DNA of 64,000 nt from Shewanella kaireitica (GCF_023284045.1 NZ_JAKIKQ010000014.1:1-64000), one strand, 5' to 3'. Positions 20,049 to 30,646 are shown, counted from the stretch's first letter. Program-made: numbers and translations. The notes: generated by a model not told the origin, from the sequence alone.

Positions 20049-22172
20049 CTATGTGTTTGTTTTATTAAGTGCCAATTTCTGTTTGATGATAATGAATTTT
20101 AGCCGTCTTGATTGCTTGATAAGTAACCGAGATAGTCTCTTTTGCGCCTTTTTGTTCAGCACTTGATATTGTATTGCGATGTAATAATCGGTGAATTTAT
20201 TAAAATCTGTGGCAAGCGAGGGATTGGCAAGCGCGACTCGCTGATTATATGCCTGCGGTCCTTCATTATATTCCCTTGCTAAGTTGTCTTTTTTAAGTAA
20301 CTTACAGACAGCATAATAAGCATTAAGGTGTTTGTCACTTGAACGGTGGAACTGAATTAAACCAGCACTATAAGCGATGGAAAGCCCGACAATGCCAAGA
20401 CTCACTATGAGGAATATTGCTAATTTAGTGCGGGTGACCTCTCCTAAAACCTCCTCTAATACTCGCTGCTGCTTATTGGTATTAAAGCCTAATACCCAAA
20501 CACTCCAGAAGTAATCGACACTGGCAAATTGCATGCGTAACTGTTTGATAAACTCGCTTGATTGTAGGCCGAGATAGCCAAATGGACTGTCGGCTAAGTA
20601 GCTTTGCTGTGGATCGAAAAATGCGTCGAATCCCTGCTCGATGCGCTCAGGGGCTATCATCGCGGTGGGATCAAATCGCACCCAACCACGATCTACAAGC
20701 CAAACTTCTACCCAAGCGTGCGCCATGTACTGGTAAATACTGAAGTAACCCGCAGCTTGATTATACTCGCCCCCTTGATAGCCACTGACCAAACGGGCAG
20801 GCAGTCCTGTTGCCCGTGCCATAAATGCAAAAGCACTAGCATAATGCACACAAAATCCAGCTTTGTTATTCAGTAGAAAATCATCAATCTGTTGCTTGCC
20901 GACAGGCGGAGGGCGCAAGGTGTAAAAGTAGGGTTGCTCAGTAAAATAACGCATCATTGCCGTTAACCTATCTTCGGCATTTGGATAGCGCTTGGCAAAT
21001 TGTTGAGCCAGTGCCAGCGTACGAGGATTTTGTCCTTCTGGAAGGCGCAGATTTAGCTGTTGTTGTGCTAATGGGAGTTCAACTTGCAGGTTCGCATTAG
21101 TGAAGGAGGTGACATTGTAGAGTTTTTGCTGCTCAATTGGCGTAGAAGCATACAAGCGAAAATCCGCTAGCATCTTAATCCCACTGTCTTGGCTGGTGGC
21201 TCTGTCTAAACCAAACAACCAATGTTGTCCGCTTGGCTCCGCTATAACTGAATAACTCAGTGCTGTGTCGCTATCTAAATTCTCCATTCTCAAACTAGGC
21301 ATTGTAAGAGTTCTTGTTGGTTCCTTTGAGGAAGTTTTGTCGGCAAATGCATTTTCGGCAGCAGTTATACTGGCATTTTGTTGCCATTGCTTACCATCAT
21401 AATCTTCCATGACAAGGGCGCGCCAATATAAACTGGCATTAATAGGTTGATAGTCGCCTACAAATGTCGCTCTAAATGCAAGTTCGGAGGAGCGGGTAAG
21501 CTCGGTAATATTACTGAAGCTGACGGTGTTTGATAAACCGGTTTTAGCCGCGCCTTGAGGTGGCACCATCCAAAGAGGTGGCAGCCTCGGTAGGACAATA
21601 AAAAGTATGATGGCAAGGGGAACACTCTGCAGTAAGATTTTTGTACCTAACTTTACTGCATATTTAAAATTATTTTCGTCATGATAAAGGCTGATCAAAA
21701 CGCACGTGTTTATTAGTGTTACGAGCAATAGATGCAGGCTCGACCATACACTTTGCTGTTGTAGAAATGTCAGTGCAATAAGAAAGTAGCCAGCAAGCAC
21801 GACTACTTGTACATCTCGTCGACTGCGCATCTCAATATATTTGAGTGCATAGCCTAAGATCAACAGATTAATGAGTGCAGTTAGTACGCCAATTTTATTG
21901 GCGACCATGGCAAGTGTCATCGCGGAAAAAAATGCGAGGGCTGTAACTAACCAGCGTGGCGGCCTAGCCACTTTGCCAAGATAAATACCAACACGCCAGA
22001 TGATGCAGATAGTACAAATTGCTAGCGACCATACTGTCACTTGTTGGTATAAAGGCGATAGAATGGCCACATTGGTAATTAACAGCCACATGAGAGTGTG
22101 CCGAGAGATGCTGATCTGAGCCGTCCTTTTGGCTTTACTCGACAGGCTATCGCTAATCATGATTAACTTCAC
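20049..22172 (-). CDS. Membrane transglutaminase-like protein (DUF3488/TgpA type)
   Basis: A 707-residue inner-membrane protein. Several helices in the first 200 residues (DUF3488) precede a periplasmic transglutaminase-core domain and a further helix near residue 570. The probable catalytic triad is Cys near 440 (AGFCVHYAS), His in YMAHAWVEV and Asp in VRFDPT. Pseudomonas TgpA has the same layout and is essential there, but its substrate is unknown. It is the last gene of a MoxR-DUF58-transglutaminase set, overlapping the DUF58 gene by 20 bp. Confidence 0.9.
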   Translation of the reverse strand: MKLIMISDSLSSKAKRTAQISISRHTLMWLLITNVAILSPLYQQVTVWSLAICTICIIWRVGIYLGKVARPPRWLVTALAFFSAMTLAMVANKIGVLTALINLLILGYALKYIEMRSRRDVQVVVLAGYFLIALTFLQQQSVWSSLHLLLVTLINTCVLISLYHDENNFKYAVKLGTKILLQSVPLAIILFIVLPRLPPLWMVPPQGAAKTGLSNTVSFSNITELTRSSELAFRATFVGDYQPINASLYWRALVMEDYDGKQWQQNASITAAENAFADKTSSKEPTRTLTMPSLRMENLDSDTALSYSVIAEPSGQHWLFGLDRATSQDSGIKMLADFRLYASTPIEQQKLYNVTSFTNANLQVELPLAQQQLNLRLPEGQNPRTLALAQQFAKRYPNAEDRLTAMMRYFTEQPYFYTLRPPPVGKQQIDDFLLNNKAGFCVHYASAFAFMARATGLPARLVSGYQGGEYNQAAGYFSIYQYMAHAWVEVWLVDRGWVRFDPTAMIAPERIEQGFDAFFDPQQSYLADSPFGYLGLQSSEFIKQLRMQFASVDYFWSVWVLGFNTNKQQRVLEEVLGEVTRTKLAIFLIVSLGIVGLSIAYSAGLIQFHRSSDKHLNAYYAVCKLLKKDNLAREYNEGPQAYNQRVALANPSLATDFNKFTDYYIAIQYQVLNKKAQKRLSRLLIKQSRRLKFIIIKQKLALNKTNT

Positions 22173-23061
22173 GCAGGTTATTTGGATATAGGGCTATCTG
22201 AGTTTGTACTGCAATTCGGTGAACTTCACCTTTAGCTGGCTCGATTGAGTTTGCGCCCAATTTAAGCCCAAATATTTGCTGTTTGCTGCTGAGCTGTTCT
22301 GTTTGCCAGGCGAGTTTACTGAGACTTAGCTCTAGATCGTCGCTGCTAGTATCGAGTGTCAACCATAACGGGGTACCTTGAGGCTGTTGAAACTCTTTAG
22401 TCAGCATACCGCGTCCTTGAGCGACTTGTTTCCAAGCTACTTGCTTAAGTGACTCTCCTTTTACGTAGTCTTTTAAGCCACTAAATTCATCAACCCCTGT
22501 CACTAGCCGACCTGTATCTTCTATTTCTGAACTGTCTTGGGAGCTTATTGCTAACGAGATATTGTTTTGAATGGGTGTTGCAAAAATGACTTGTTCAATA
22601 TCGAGATCGACATAAGACCAAGCACGGCAGAGTCCTAAAGGGTACCTTGACTCAACTTTTACTCTGCCTGGCTTTAAGAGCCCTCTATGGGTATGAAGGA
22701 TGTTCAATAGCGCTGATTGCGGCGGCCCGAAAACCTTTTTAGCTATTTCAATGGGCTGTTCGCTAAAGTTAAGTTTTACCTCGTAGCTATTGTGCTTGGA
22801 AGCAATGTGTACCGGGACATAGCAGGCTTGACCCGCAAAAGTATTAGCCGTGGTTTGGGCACGGGATAAGGTGAGTCCTGCAAGGTTTCGATAACTATAG
22901 AGGATACAAGTATTGAATATGCTTAACAGTAGAAAGCTCAACCCCATCACTAAATTATTCTGATAATTTGTACCAAGAAGAAATAGCATTAGCAACAATA
23001 ACAACCAAGCCAAACCAAAGCCTGTAGGTAGGATAAAGATGCTCTTGTGACTTAACGTCAC
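22153..23061 (-). CDS. DUF58 domain membrane protein
   Basis: At least 302 residues: two membrane helices (about 10-30 and 35-55) and a cytoplasmic DUF58 domain with a vWA-like fold, including the family motif GVDEFSGLKDYVKGES. Such proteins are encoded with MoxR ATPases. The start given is the first ordinary one, a GTG. The frame stays open upstream, and the residues there (RRIPAASAV) look like the conserved N-terminus of this family. No ATG, GTG or TTG occurs before the stop near 23190, but an ATT at 23140-23142 has AAGGGAG upstream, giving 329 residues. Confidence 0.88.
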   Translation of the reverse strand: MTLSHKSIFILPTGFGLAWLLLLLMLFLLGTNYQNNLVMGLSFLLLSIFNTCILYSYRNLAGLTLSRAQTTANTFAGQACYVPVHIASKHNSYEVKLNFSEQPIEIAKKVFGPPQSALLNILHTHRGLLKPGRVKVESRYPLGLCRAWSYVDLDIEQVIFATPIQNNISLAISSQDSSEIEDTGRLVTGVDEFSGLKDYVKGESLKQVAWKQVAQGRGMLTKEFQQPQGTPLWLTLDTSSDDLELSLSKLAWQTEQLSSKQQIFGLKLGANSIEPAKGEVHRIAVQTQIALYPNNLREVNHD

Positions 23062-23211
23062 AGCGCTTGCAGCGGGTATTCGTCGAGATAACCAGCTGCT
23101 CAGTTTTGGCTTGAAGCGATTGAATATGCCAACAGAGTTAATATGAACTTCTCCCTTAAAATCATGAGTTAGGTTATTTCTTAACAGAACTTACCCCCTA
23201 GCCATGTCAGG

Positions 23212-24120
23212 TTAAAGGATGGGGTTAACCTGTGTTAAAATCTCTGTAGACAAGACCTGTCCGTGTTGATGCATATTCTGCCTTATCCTGTGTTCTGCTA
23301 CATGAGGAAACACAATTTGTACATCCTCAGGCACTACGTATTGACGGCCACTGAGCAATGCCCATGCTTTAGCAGCTTGTAAGATAGCTTTGCTAGCTCT
23401 AGGAGATAAACCGACCGATTCACTTTTATTGCGAGAAGCGTTCACCAAAGCCAAAATGTACTTGAGTAAAGAGTCTGACGCCGTAACATTTTCAACGTTT
23501 CTCTGAACAGTTTGTAAAGAGGAAGCATTTAAACAGTGACGAACTGACGCTGCGCTTTCATCTGACTGCTGTTTTAGCATCGCCATTTCTGAATCAGGAT
23601 CGGGATAGCCAATTGATAACCGCATCATGAACCGATCTAATTGCGATTCTGGTAGGGGAAAGGTGCCGGATTGATCGCTAGGGTTTTGGGTCGCAATAAC
23701 AAAGAAAGGTTGTGGTAACGGATAGGTTTCACCGTCTACAGTAATCTGTTTTTCTGCCATTGCTTCAAGTAAAGCACTTTGTGTTTTAGGGCTGGCACGA
23801 TTGATCTCATCGGCAAGCAACATCTGTTTAAAAATAGGGCCTGGATGAAATTCAAATTTGTTTTGCTGGTTATCGAATATTGTGACCCCAAGAATGTCTG
23901 CAGGTAACATGTCGCTGGTAAACTGGATCCTTTGATAACTGAGGCTAAGACCTTGGGCAAGAGCGTGGCTAAGGCTGGTCTTGCCCATACCTGGCAGATC
24001 TTCAATAAGCAGATGACCTTTGGCGAAAATACAACACAAAGCTAACTTAATCTGCAACTTTTTGCCGAGTAAGACTTGCTCTAGCTGGCTAACTAACACG
24101 GCTATCTCTTCATTGGGCAT
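23212..24120 (-). CDS. MoxR-family AAA+ ATPase
   Basis: A 302-residue AAA+ ATPase of the MoxR group. Walker A LPGMGKTS is at residues 42-49, Walker B LLADEINRA near 110, with the sensor segment FVIATQNP and arginine residues after ESQLDRFMMR. MoxR proteins act as chaperone-like ATPases on vWA-domain partners, here probably the DUF58 protein encoded next. The ATG follows AGGAAGC. It is the first gene of the three-gene set; a 70- to 150-bp gap separates it from the DUF58 gene, depending on that gene's start. Confidence 0.92.
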   Translation of the reverse strand: MPNEEIAVLVSQLEQVLLGKKLQIKLALCCIFAKGHLLIEDLPGMGKTSLSHALAQGLSLSYQRIQFTSDMLPADILGVTIFDNQQNKFEFHPGPIFKQMLLADEINRASPKTQSALLEAMAEKQITVDGETYPLPQPFFVIATQNPSDQSGTFPLPESQLDRFMMRLSIGYPDPDSEMAMLKQQSDESAASVRHCLNASSLQTVQRNVENVTASDSLLKYILALVNASRNKSESVGLSPRASKAILQAAKAWALLSGRQYVVPEDVQIVFPHVAEHRIRQNMHQHGQVLSTEILTQVNPIL

Positions 24121-24233
24121 GAGCTTCCTTTTTGCGGCTGATTAAGTGCAATATAACGGTATTGAAACATATTACTATGGTGGAAATTCTCTTTGCTCGC
24201 CAGCTAAATCTGTTTAATGCTATTGGAAACAGT

Positions 24234-24956
24234 CTATTGTGTAACAGGAGGAGCGACTATGGAGGTTAATTGTTTACTACTATTGGCTGTTATAAAAAGT
24301 GGTTTAAACAGAAAACCCTGTACTAAATCTACGCCAATATTCTGCGCAAAAGCAAGTTGTTCTTGAGTTTCAATGCCTTCAAGGACTGTGAGTTTATTAG
24401 TTTTCTTTGCAAACTGCAGCAGTGCGGTAAGTAGATGTTGATACTGTGGATCGTTTGCTGTGTCTAGCCAGTATTTATCAAACTTAAGACAGCTCACTTG
24501 GCTTATTAAATCTATTGAAAGCATAGAGTGTGGGGCGCCGACATCGTCGAGTCCCACAGGAATATTCAGCTTTACTAACTGCTTAATAAACTCTTCTGCC
24601 AGATGAGCGTCATTAATGCAGGTGTTTTCTATGATCTCTACACAAATATTGGATTGTTTTTGTAGCAGTTTCAACATAGCACTAGCATTTACTTCTATCG
24701 CATGGGGATCAATGTTGAGAAATAGCTTATTGCTTTTTGGCGCATGTCGAATTTGAAAATCTTTAGCTGCCATTTCTACGGCATTGAGTAATTTATGGTG
24801 AGCATGTAGCTCTTCAAATACAATATTAGGCGCGATAGCTAAGCCGTCGAAATTATAAAATCGTGACAGAGCTTCGTAACCATAGATCTCTTTTGTGTGA
24901 GGGTTAAGTAGCGGTTGATATTCTGCAGTTAATCGAAGACCGGTTAGATCTAGCAT
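24234..24956 (-). CDS. Stand-alone EAL domain cyclic-di-GMP phosphodiesterase
   Basis: About 240 residues, a single EAL domain with no sensor or GGDEF part. Catalytic residues are present: EAL in YEALSR, Asn in LFLNIDP, Glu in EIIENT, the DD pair in VGLDDVGAP, Lys in LKFDKYW, and the late EGIET and QGFLF segments. Active hydrolysis of c-di-GMP is therefore likely. The ATG at 24956 starts just before the domain; an in-frame ATG at 25025 would add 23 residues without domain support. It appears monocistronic, with about 330 bp of non-coding DNA before it, in which I see no clear site. Confidence 0.85.
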   Translation of the reverse strand: MLDLTGLRLTAEYQPLLNPHTKEIYGYEALSRFYNFDGLAIAPNIVFEELHAHHKLLNAVEMAAKDFQIRHAPKSNKLFLNIDPHAIEVNASAMLKLLQKQSNICVEIIENTCINDAHLAEEFIKQLVKLNIPVGLDDVGAPHSMLSIDLISQVSCLKFDKYWLDTANDPQYQHLLTALLQFAKKTNKLTVLEGIETQEQLAFAQNIGVDLVQGFLFKPLFITANSSKQLTSIVAPPVTQ

Positions 24957-25283
24957 AGCTGTTTTATTTTCAAGGTAATGATAATTATTAACATTACCAT
25001 AAAAGTAGTAAGATAAAACAATCAAAACCGTTAAGCGCTTTATTAATAGCCATTGTGACTAAAAATCATCTTGAACCATATGAATTTGCGTGTGTTTTAC
25101 TGCTTGAAGCTTAAACACTGCTGATAGTTGCTACGATTTGAATTATGCAACATTGATTTTTTCATGGAGAAAAGAGTAGGCGGTTTGCAAAAGTCGCTCT
25201 ACTCCCAAAGTAAGTTCGATACTGAGTCGGAATAGGGCGACGGATCAAGTGGCTTAGTATTTAATGGTAAAGTATTGGATCGT

Positions 25284-27212
25284 TTAGTATTGAAAAACGA
25301 GTTCTTCCTTAGACATCAATTCAGGTTGCTTTTGTTGTTTTATTTGATAAATAACTCGATAACTGAGCACCGCCTGTACGTATTCTCTGGTCTCTGTATA
25401 AGGAATTGATTCAATAAAACTCATAACATCTAGTTTGGCATCACTCTTTTTGAGCCAGGATTTTACTCTATGGGGACCAGCGTTATAGGAGGCGGTTGCT
25501 AAGACTCGGTTGTTGTTAAATTGTGCGAGTAAACTCGAGTAATAGGCGCTGCCTAACGCAATATTAAGTTTTTCGTCATAGAGACTAGGAGTACCACGAT
25601 AATTGAGCTTGGCCTTTTTGGCTGTTTGTTTCGCCGTCGCAGGCATCAGCTGCATATAACCTCTAGCACCCACTCCTGATGTTGCATTTGGAAAGTAGGC
25701 ACTTTCACGCCTTGCAATAGCCCGAACTTCATCTATATCAACCTTGTATTTTTTACTCGCGTTGCTAAATGATGCTTGAGCCGCATACGGAAAGCGCATA
25801 TCCATATCGTTCCAGAGCTTAGCTTGAATGCTGGCTTGCACCCCTAAGCTATGCCATTTATGTGTTACGGCGTATACACCATAATCCCTTTGCATCTCTT
25901 TATCGTGGCGATTTAGCAACATTACCCATTCAGCGCGGGCATCAGATTGCTTGTCGATTGCCAATAGTTCAGCAACTCTCGCTAGGCCTTTATCATTAAC
26001 CAGTTTACTTTGACGTTTAGCGGTGCTCTGTGTTGGTTGGTGTTGTACGTTATAGGGCCCGTCTATTAGGTTTGCTGCTTTAAATCCGTAAAAATTGCGT
26101 TGCTGACTTAAGTCAGTTAGTAGTGCAAGCGCTGCTTGTTGTTCTTGTTTATCATTGCTCTTTTGTAATACTACCGCTCGCCAATAAGTCCAACGAGCAG
26201 TGTTTTGTTTCTCTTTAGTTAGTAAGGTTATAAAGTGCTCAAACTGTTGCTGTTCATTGGTTCTCAGTGCCCAACGCAGTCGCATTTCAATCAAGTCATC
26301 ACTGTCTAAAAGAGGCAGCATGGTATCGACAAAGCTCTTTAACTCTTCAGTTTGGTAAATAAGCGCTCTTCGTACTAAATAACGGCTAAGTAATCGGCCT
26401 TTATAGTCGCTAAAACGATCTGCTTTTTGATATTTTGCATACAATTTCACTGCTTGCTTAAGATCTTTTTTCGCTAAGCGCCTTAAACCTATATGGACAA
26501 TTGTGGCGTTTATCTTGGCTTTACCGCTGTACTTAGAGGTATTGCGCAGTCGGCGAGGGTCTTTATAAACAGACAAAAGGCGTTCAGCGGATTGTTTATT
26601 GCGGGTGACCTTTTTTGATAGATAAGTTAATAATCCATACTGGCCTTGTTCAAAACTGAGCAGCATTCTAGACCAAATCAACTCTTGAGTTTGAAAGCCC
26701 GCTTTTTTCCACTCTTTAAAAAGGGGATCACACTCTTTAGGGCGGGAGCGTCCATAAAGCCATAAGTCACTGGCGCCTTTATACGCCAGTTGTTTATCCC
26801 CTTTTTGTAACTGCGCTCTAAAGAAATAGCATTGTAAAATAATATTATTAGGTTGCTTTGGACTGACGGCTAAGAAATCGTCCCAGCGTTTCTGCTTGCC
26901 GCTGCTGTTTAGATAGCGGTAACGTGCGCTGTTATACAGTGGGCTGCCCTGAAACTGCAGAAAAGCGCTTACGGCATCGTTTCCTGGCAGCTTCAATATT
27001 TCATCAATATTTTGATGAAAATCCAAATAAATAGCCAATGGATAATCACCGAGCTTTTTACGCTGTTGTAAATAAGTGTTGAGATCTTGCTTATCGAGTG
27101 ATTTTCTTGCATCAAGGTATAACTGCTGCTCAGGCGTCAAAGACTGAGCAGCTATCGGGTACGATATGAATGTCGCTATTGCGAATAAAATGCCACTTAA
27201 CTGCTTGTGCAT
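25284..27212 (-). CDS. slt: Soluble lytic murein transglycosylase Slt
   Basis: A 642-residue periplasmic enzyme, matching E. coli Slt70 (645). A signal peptide of about 22 residues is followed by a long helical solenoid U/L domain and a C-terminal lysozyme-like SLT domain. The catalytic Glu is in AIARRESAY (about residue 495), followed by GARGYMQLMP and YNAGPHRV. It cleaves peptidoglycan glycan strands to 1,6-anhydromuropeptides. It lies 49 bp downstream of rmuC on the same strand and may be cotranscribed. The stretch 25026-25283 downstream holds a weak hairpin but no T-tailed terminator. Confidence 0.95.
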   Translation of the reverse strand: MHKQLSGILFAIATFISYPIAAQSLTPEQQLYLDARKSLDKQDLNTYLQQRKKLGDYPLAIYLDFHQNIDEILKLPGNDAVSAFLQFQGSPLYNSARYRYLNSSGKQKRWDDFLAVSPKQPNNIILQCYFFRAQLQKGDKQLAYKGASDLWLYGRSRPKECDPLFKEWKKAGFQTQELIWSRMLLSFEQGQYGLLTYLSKKVTRNKQSAERLLSVYKDPRRLRNTSKYSGKAKINATIVHIGLRRLAKKDLKQAVKLYAKYQKADRFSDYKGRLLSRYLVRRALIYQTEELKSFVDTMLPLLDSDDLIEMRLRWALRTNEQQQFEHFITLLTKEKQNTARWTYWRAVVLQKSNDKQEQQAALALLTDLSQQRNFYGFKAANLIDGPYNVQHQPTQSTAKRQSKLVNDKGLARVAELLAIDKQSDARAEWVMLLNRHDKEMQRDYGVYAVTHKWHSLGVQASIQAKLWNDMDMRFPYAAQASFSNASKKYKVDIDEVRAIARRESAYFPNATSGVGARGYMQLMPATAKQTAKKAKLNYRGTPSLYDEKLNIALGSAYYSSLLAQFNNNRVLATASYNAGPHRVKSWLKKSDAKLDVMSFIESIPYTETREYVQAVLSYRVIYQIKQQKQPELMSKEELVFQY

Positions 27213-27261
27213 CTATGAATGTCCTCTACCAATGTCCCTATTGCGAGTTTTGCTTACGATA

Positions 27262-28755
27262 TTATTGTGAGATGATTTCACCTTCAGATAAGTTTAGCGC
27301 TTTATCCAGTAACTGGGAGTCAACTTTTTTACTGGTTTCTACCCCCAACTGCTGCATTTGGTGCGCCTGACGAATAACGTTACCTTTTCCTGATGCCAGT
27401 TTATTCATTGCGTTTTGGTAATTTTTGTCTGCGGATTCAATTGCACGACCTATTTTTTCCATGTCTTCTAGGTAGCCGCAAAGCTTGTCGTATATTTTTC
27501 CTGCTTGTTTGGCAATCAACTGCGCATTTTGATTTTGGTACTCATAACGCCAAATATTGTTAATGGTTCTAAGCGCAACGAGTAAATTTGTTGGACTGAC
27601 TAGCATGATGTTACTTTCAAGGGCAAAGTTCACTAGACTCGGGTCGTGCTCCAAAGCGAGTAAAAATGCTGGCTCCAACGGAATAAACATCAATACATAA
27701 TCTAAACTAGTTAAACCATGAAGCTTTTGGTAATCCTTGTTACTTAAACCCTTAATATGAGCTCGTACAGATATGATATGCTCCTTTATTGCTTGAGCAC
27801 GTACCTCGTCATCATCGCTATTGAAGTATCGCTCATATGCAATGAGTGACATTTTCGCATCAATAACAACATCTTTATTTTCTGGTAGATGTACGACGAC
27901 ATCGGGTTTGAAGCGTTTACCATCATCATTTTTTAGATCTGTTTGAGTGTCATATTCATGTCCTTCTCGCAGGCCGCTTTCTTGTAATACCCGCTCTAAA
28001 ATAACCTCTCCCCAGTTCCCCTGTTGCTTGTTATCTCCTTTCAACGCCTTTGTCAGATTAATTGCATCTTGACTCATTTTTAGATTGAGTTCTGTTAAGG
28101 AATCTAGTTGATGTTTTAATGCACTTCGTTGGCTCTGCTCATGGGCATAAGAGGATTGTACTTGGGCTCTAAATCCCTCTAATTGCTGCTTGAAAGGCGC
28201 TAAAACACTGTCTAGTTGCTGGTTGTTTTGGTTCTGCAATTGTTCACTACGGGCTTCAAAAATTTTAGTAGCGAGATTTTCGAACTGATTATTTAAACGG
28301 AGCTCTGCTTTTTCTAGTAACTCAATTTTGTCGTTCAGCGCTTGTTGTTCTGCATCGTAGCGTGCTGTTATGGTTTGTTGCATTGCATTTGATTTAGAAA
28401 GCGCAAGTTGAGTTTCCATCTGCTTTCGCTGATTATCCGCTAAAGTTTGTTCGAGCTCAGCACTTCTTTCTGCTTGCGCTTGTGCTTTACCAAGAAGCTC
28501 GATGCGTTGTTCAAGTTTTTCCTGAGAAAGGGCAAGTTGCGCGTCTTTTTGGTGAAGTGATTCTTTCAGTTCCAAAATCTCACCGTTTAACTCATTTTTT
28601 GTTTGCTCCATGTCATCTAAAAGCTGTTTACGAACGTATTCCCATTTGACCCTTGTTTTACGCTGATTAAAAAGAGCACCTATTAAGATAGAGAGAAATG
28701 CGATTGCGACTAAGATAATGATTTCAGGTGTAGAAAATGCGATATTTAACGGCAT
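27262..28755 (-). CDS. rmuC: DNA recombination protein RmuC
   Basis: A 497-residue membrane-anchored protein. One N-terminal helix (about 10-28) is followed by a long coiled coil (about 35-225) and the conserved RmuC domain, with GNWGEVILERVL, DVVIDAKMSLIAYERY and YVLMFIPLEPAF segments. The domain is related to restriction-type nucleases, and E. coli RmuC limits inversion at short inverted repeats. This may be relevant to the inverted elements elsewhere in the window, but no direct link is implied. Confidence 0.95.
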   Translation of the reverse strand: MPLNIAFSTPEIIILVAIAFLSILIGALFNQRKTRVKWEYVRKQLLDDMEQTKNELNGEILELKESLHQKDAQLALSQEKLEQRIELLGKAQAQAERSAELEQTLADNQRKQMETQLALSKSNAMQQTITARYDAEQQALNDKIELLEKAELRLNNQFENLATKIFEARSEQLQNQNNQQLDSVLAPFKQQLEGFRAQVQSSYAHEQSQRSALKHQLDSLTELNLKMSQDAINLTKALKGDNKQQGNWGEVILERVLQESGLREGHEYDTQTDLKNDDGKRFKPDVVVHLPENKDVVIDAKMSLIAYERYFNSDDDEVRAQAIKEHIISVRAHIKGLSNKDYQKLHGLTSLDYVLMFIPLEPAFLLALEHDPSLVNFALESNIMLVSPTNLLVALRTINNIWRYEYQNQNAQLIAKQAGKIYDKLCGYLEDMEKIGRAIESADKNYQNAMNKLASGKGNVIRQAHQMQQLGVETSKKVDSQLLDKALNLSEGEIISQ

Positions 28756-28968
28756 GTGAGACGGCTCTTAACATGGAGAATGAAACGGTAGAGTGGCATG
28801 CTGGCTTAAACACTGCAAGCTTAACAATGTCTTCTTAATAGTAAATGATGAAGACATAATCAGCTGTTAATGAGATGTAAATGTTAGCCTTGAACGAAAT
28901 CTTTTTAAGAGTAACTCGGTCTGACTAGTTAGGTGTCCAAATTAATAAATTGAAGAGGTAGGCGGCCA

Positions 28969-29991
28969 ATGAAAATAATTAACAAAGCTGCATGGGATAA
29001 ATTTAAAGATTGCGATGTAACCCCTGAAGAGGTTTACCACGACAGAAGGCGTATCCTTAAACAGATGGGATTTGTTGGTGCTGGAGCATTATTGTCGTCT
29101 CAGGCGAATGCGGGTGTATTTGACCTGTTTTCCAGTGACGAAGAAAAGGCCGCTTTTGCAAGGGTTGCACTGCCTCACTCAAAGCAAACTGAGTATGATC
29201 ACCTGCTGTATGGCGACCTTACTCCTGAAAATAAAGTTATTTCACATAATAATTTCTACGAATTCGGTACCAGTAAAACGGATCCAGTCGAAAATTCACA
29301 AGCTTTGAAAGTCAACCCTTGGCAATTGGTTATAGAAGGCGAAGTGGACAAGCCACTTACGCTTGATTATGACGACATACTAAAAATGTTGCCTTTAGAG
29401 GAGCGGATTTACAACTTTAGATGCGTTGAAGCTTGGTCGATGGTTATTCCGTGGCTTGGTTTCTCTTTGGCTAGCTTATTAAAAAAAGCTGGCGTGAAGA
29501 GTAATGCAACACATGTGGCTTTTGAAACGCTTTATGACCCAAACCAAATGCCAGGCCAAAGGAATCGCTATAGTGGCGGAGGTATTAATTATCCATACGT
29601 TGAAGGACTAACCATTGCTGAAGCGATGACCGATCTGACCTTTATGTCAGTGGGCTTATATGGAAAAACGTTACCACCACAAAATGGCGCACCAATCAGA
29701 TTAGTAGTGCCTTGGAAGTATGGCTTTAAGAGTATTAAATCGATAGTACGTATACGGGTAACAGATAGGCAGCCAAAATCTTCTTGGAACGAGTTGGCAC
29801 CCAGTGAATATGGTTTCTATGCCAATGTAAATCCTGCCGTAGATCACCCTAGATGGTCACAAGCCTCTGAAAGACGAATTGCAGAGGGCGGGTTATTTTC
29901 AGCTAAACGGATCCCAACTCTTCCTTTTAATGGATATGGAGAATCAGTGGCTGGCCTTTATCAGGGCTTAAATCTAAAAAGAAACTTTTAG
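28969..29991 (+). CDS. msrP: MsrP, periplasmic methionine sulfoxide reductase catalytic subunit
   Basis: A 340-residue molybdopterin enzyme (formerly YedY). A twin-arginine signal with [10 protein letters not shown] at residues 26-35 directs folded export. The Mo-ligating Cys is C152 in FRCVEAWSM, and the sulfite-oxidase fold region [15 protein letters not shown] is present. It repairs oxidised methionines in periplasmic proteins using electrons from MsrQ, encoded 7 bp downstream. Ribosome site GAAGAGGTAGG lies just upstream. Confidence 0.96.
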   Translation: MKIINKAAWDKFKDCDVTPEEVYHDRRRILKQMGFVGAGALLSSQANAGVFDLFSSDEEKAAFARVALPHSKQTEYDHLLYGDLTPENKVISHNNFYEFGTSKTDPVENSQALKVNPWQLVIEGEVDKPLTLDYDDILKMLPLEERIYNFRCVEAWSMVIPWLGFSLASLLKKAGVKSNATHVAFETLYDPNQMPGQRNRYSGGGINYPYVEGLTIAEAMTDLTFMSVGLYGKTLPPQNGAPIRLVVPWKYGFKSIKSIVRIRVTDRQPKSSWNELAPSEYGFYANVNPAVDHPRWSQASERRIAEGGLFSAKRIPTLPFNGYGESVAGLYQGLNLKRNF

Positions 29992-29998
29992 GGAAAGT

Positions 29999-30646
29999 AT
30001 GAAAAAGAAGTCGTTTAAATTAACCGCAAGGTCTCTATTTTGGCTCAAATGCCTAATGCACGCGATAGGGTTACTGCCGATTATCTATTTAGTGCTTTTA
30101 GTATTAAATGACAGAGCAGGGGGGGACCCAGTCCAGTATATTATTCACTTCACCGGAATTGGCGCCCTAAACGCTTTAGTCGCGACATTACTGATCTCAC
30201 CGGTAGCCAAGAAGCTGAAGCAAGGGCTGTTGCTACAAACAAGGCGTCTTGTTGGGCTTTATGTTTTTGCGTATGCCAGCCTACACATATTGGCCTTTTT
30301 CAGTTTGGATCTGCTGTTTGCTTGGTCACTGTTTTTTGAAGAGGTTGTTAAGCGACCCTACATACTTGTAGGAGCTGCTGCTTACGTTTTGTTGAGCGCC
30401 TTAGCGTTAACGTCTTTTAAAAAGGTCATGCGTAAAATGGGCCGGCGCTGGCAGAAATTACATAATGGTGTTTATCTCATTGCGATACTGGTCCCAATTC
30501 ATTTTTATTGGTCAGTAAAGTCGGAAATTATTGAGCCGTTATTGTATCTCGTCTTCATTGCATTGTTACTCGGTGTTCGGGCAAAGAAGTCAAATTGGTG
30601 GAAGAAGAATTCGGTAAAGTATTTTACAAAGCAAGAAAGGGTATGA
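29999..30646 (+). CDS. msrQ: MsrQ, haem b membrane subunit
   Basis: A 215-residue inner-membrane cytochrome (formerly YedZ) with six predicted helices, of the ferric-reductase-like family. Probable haem-ligating histidines are in SLHILAFF and QKLHNGVYL. It delivers quinol- or flavin-derived electrons to MsrP across the membrane. It is cotranscribed with msrP (7 bp gap, GGGAAAG ribosome site). Confidence 0.95.
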   Translation: MKKKSFKLTARSLFWLKCLMHAIGLLPIIYLVLLVLNDRAGGDPVQYIIHFTGIGALNALVATLLISPVAKKLKQGLLLQTRRLVGLYVFAYASLHILAFFSLDLLFAWSLFFEEVVKRPYILVGAAAYVLLSALALTSFKKVMRKMGRRWQKLHNGVYLIAILVPIHFYWSVKSEIIEPLLYLVFIALLLGVRAKKSNWWKKNSVKYFTKQERV

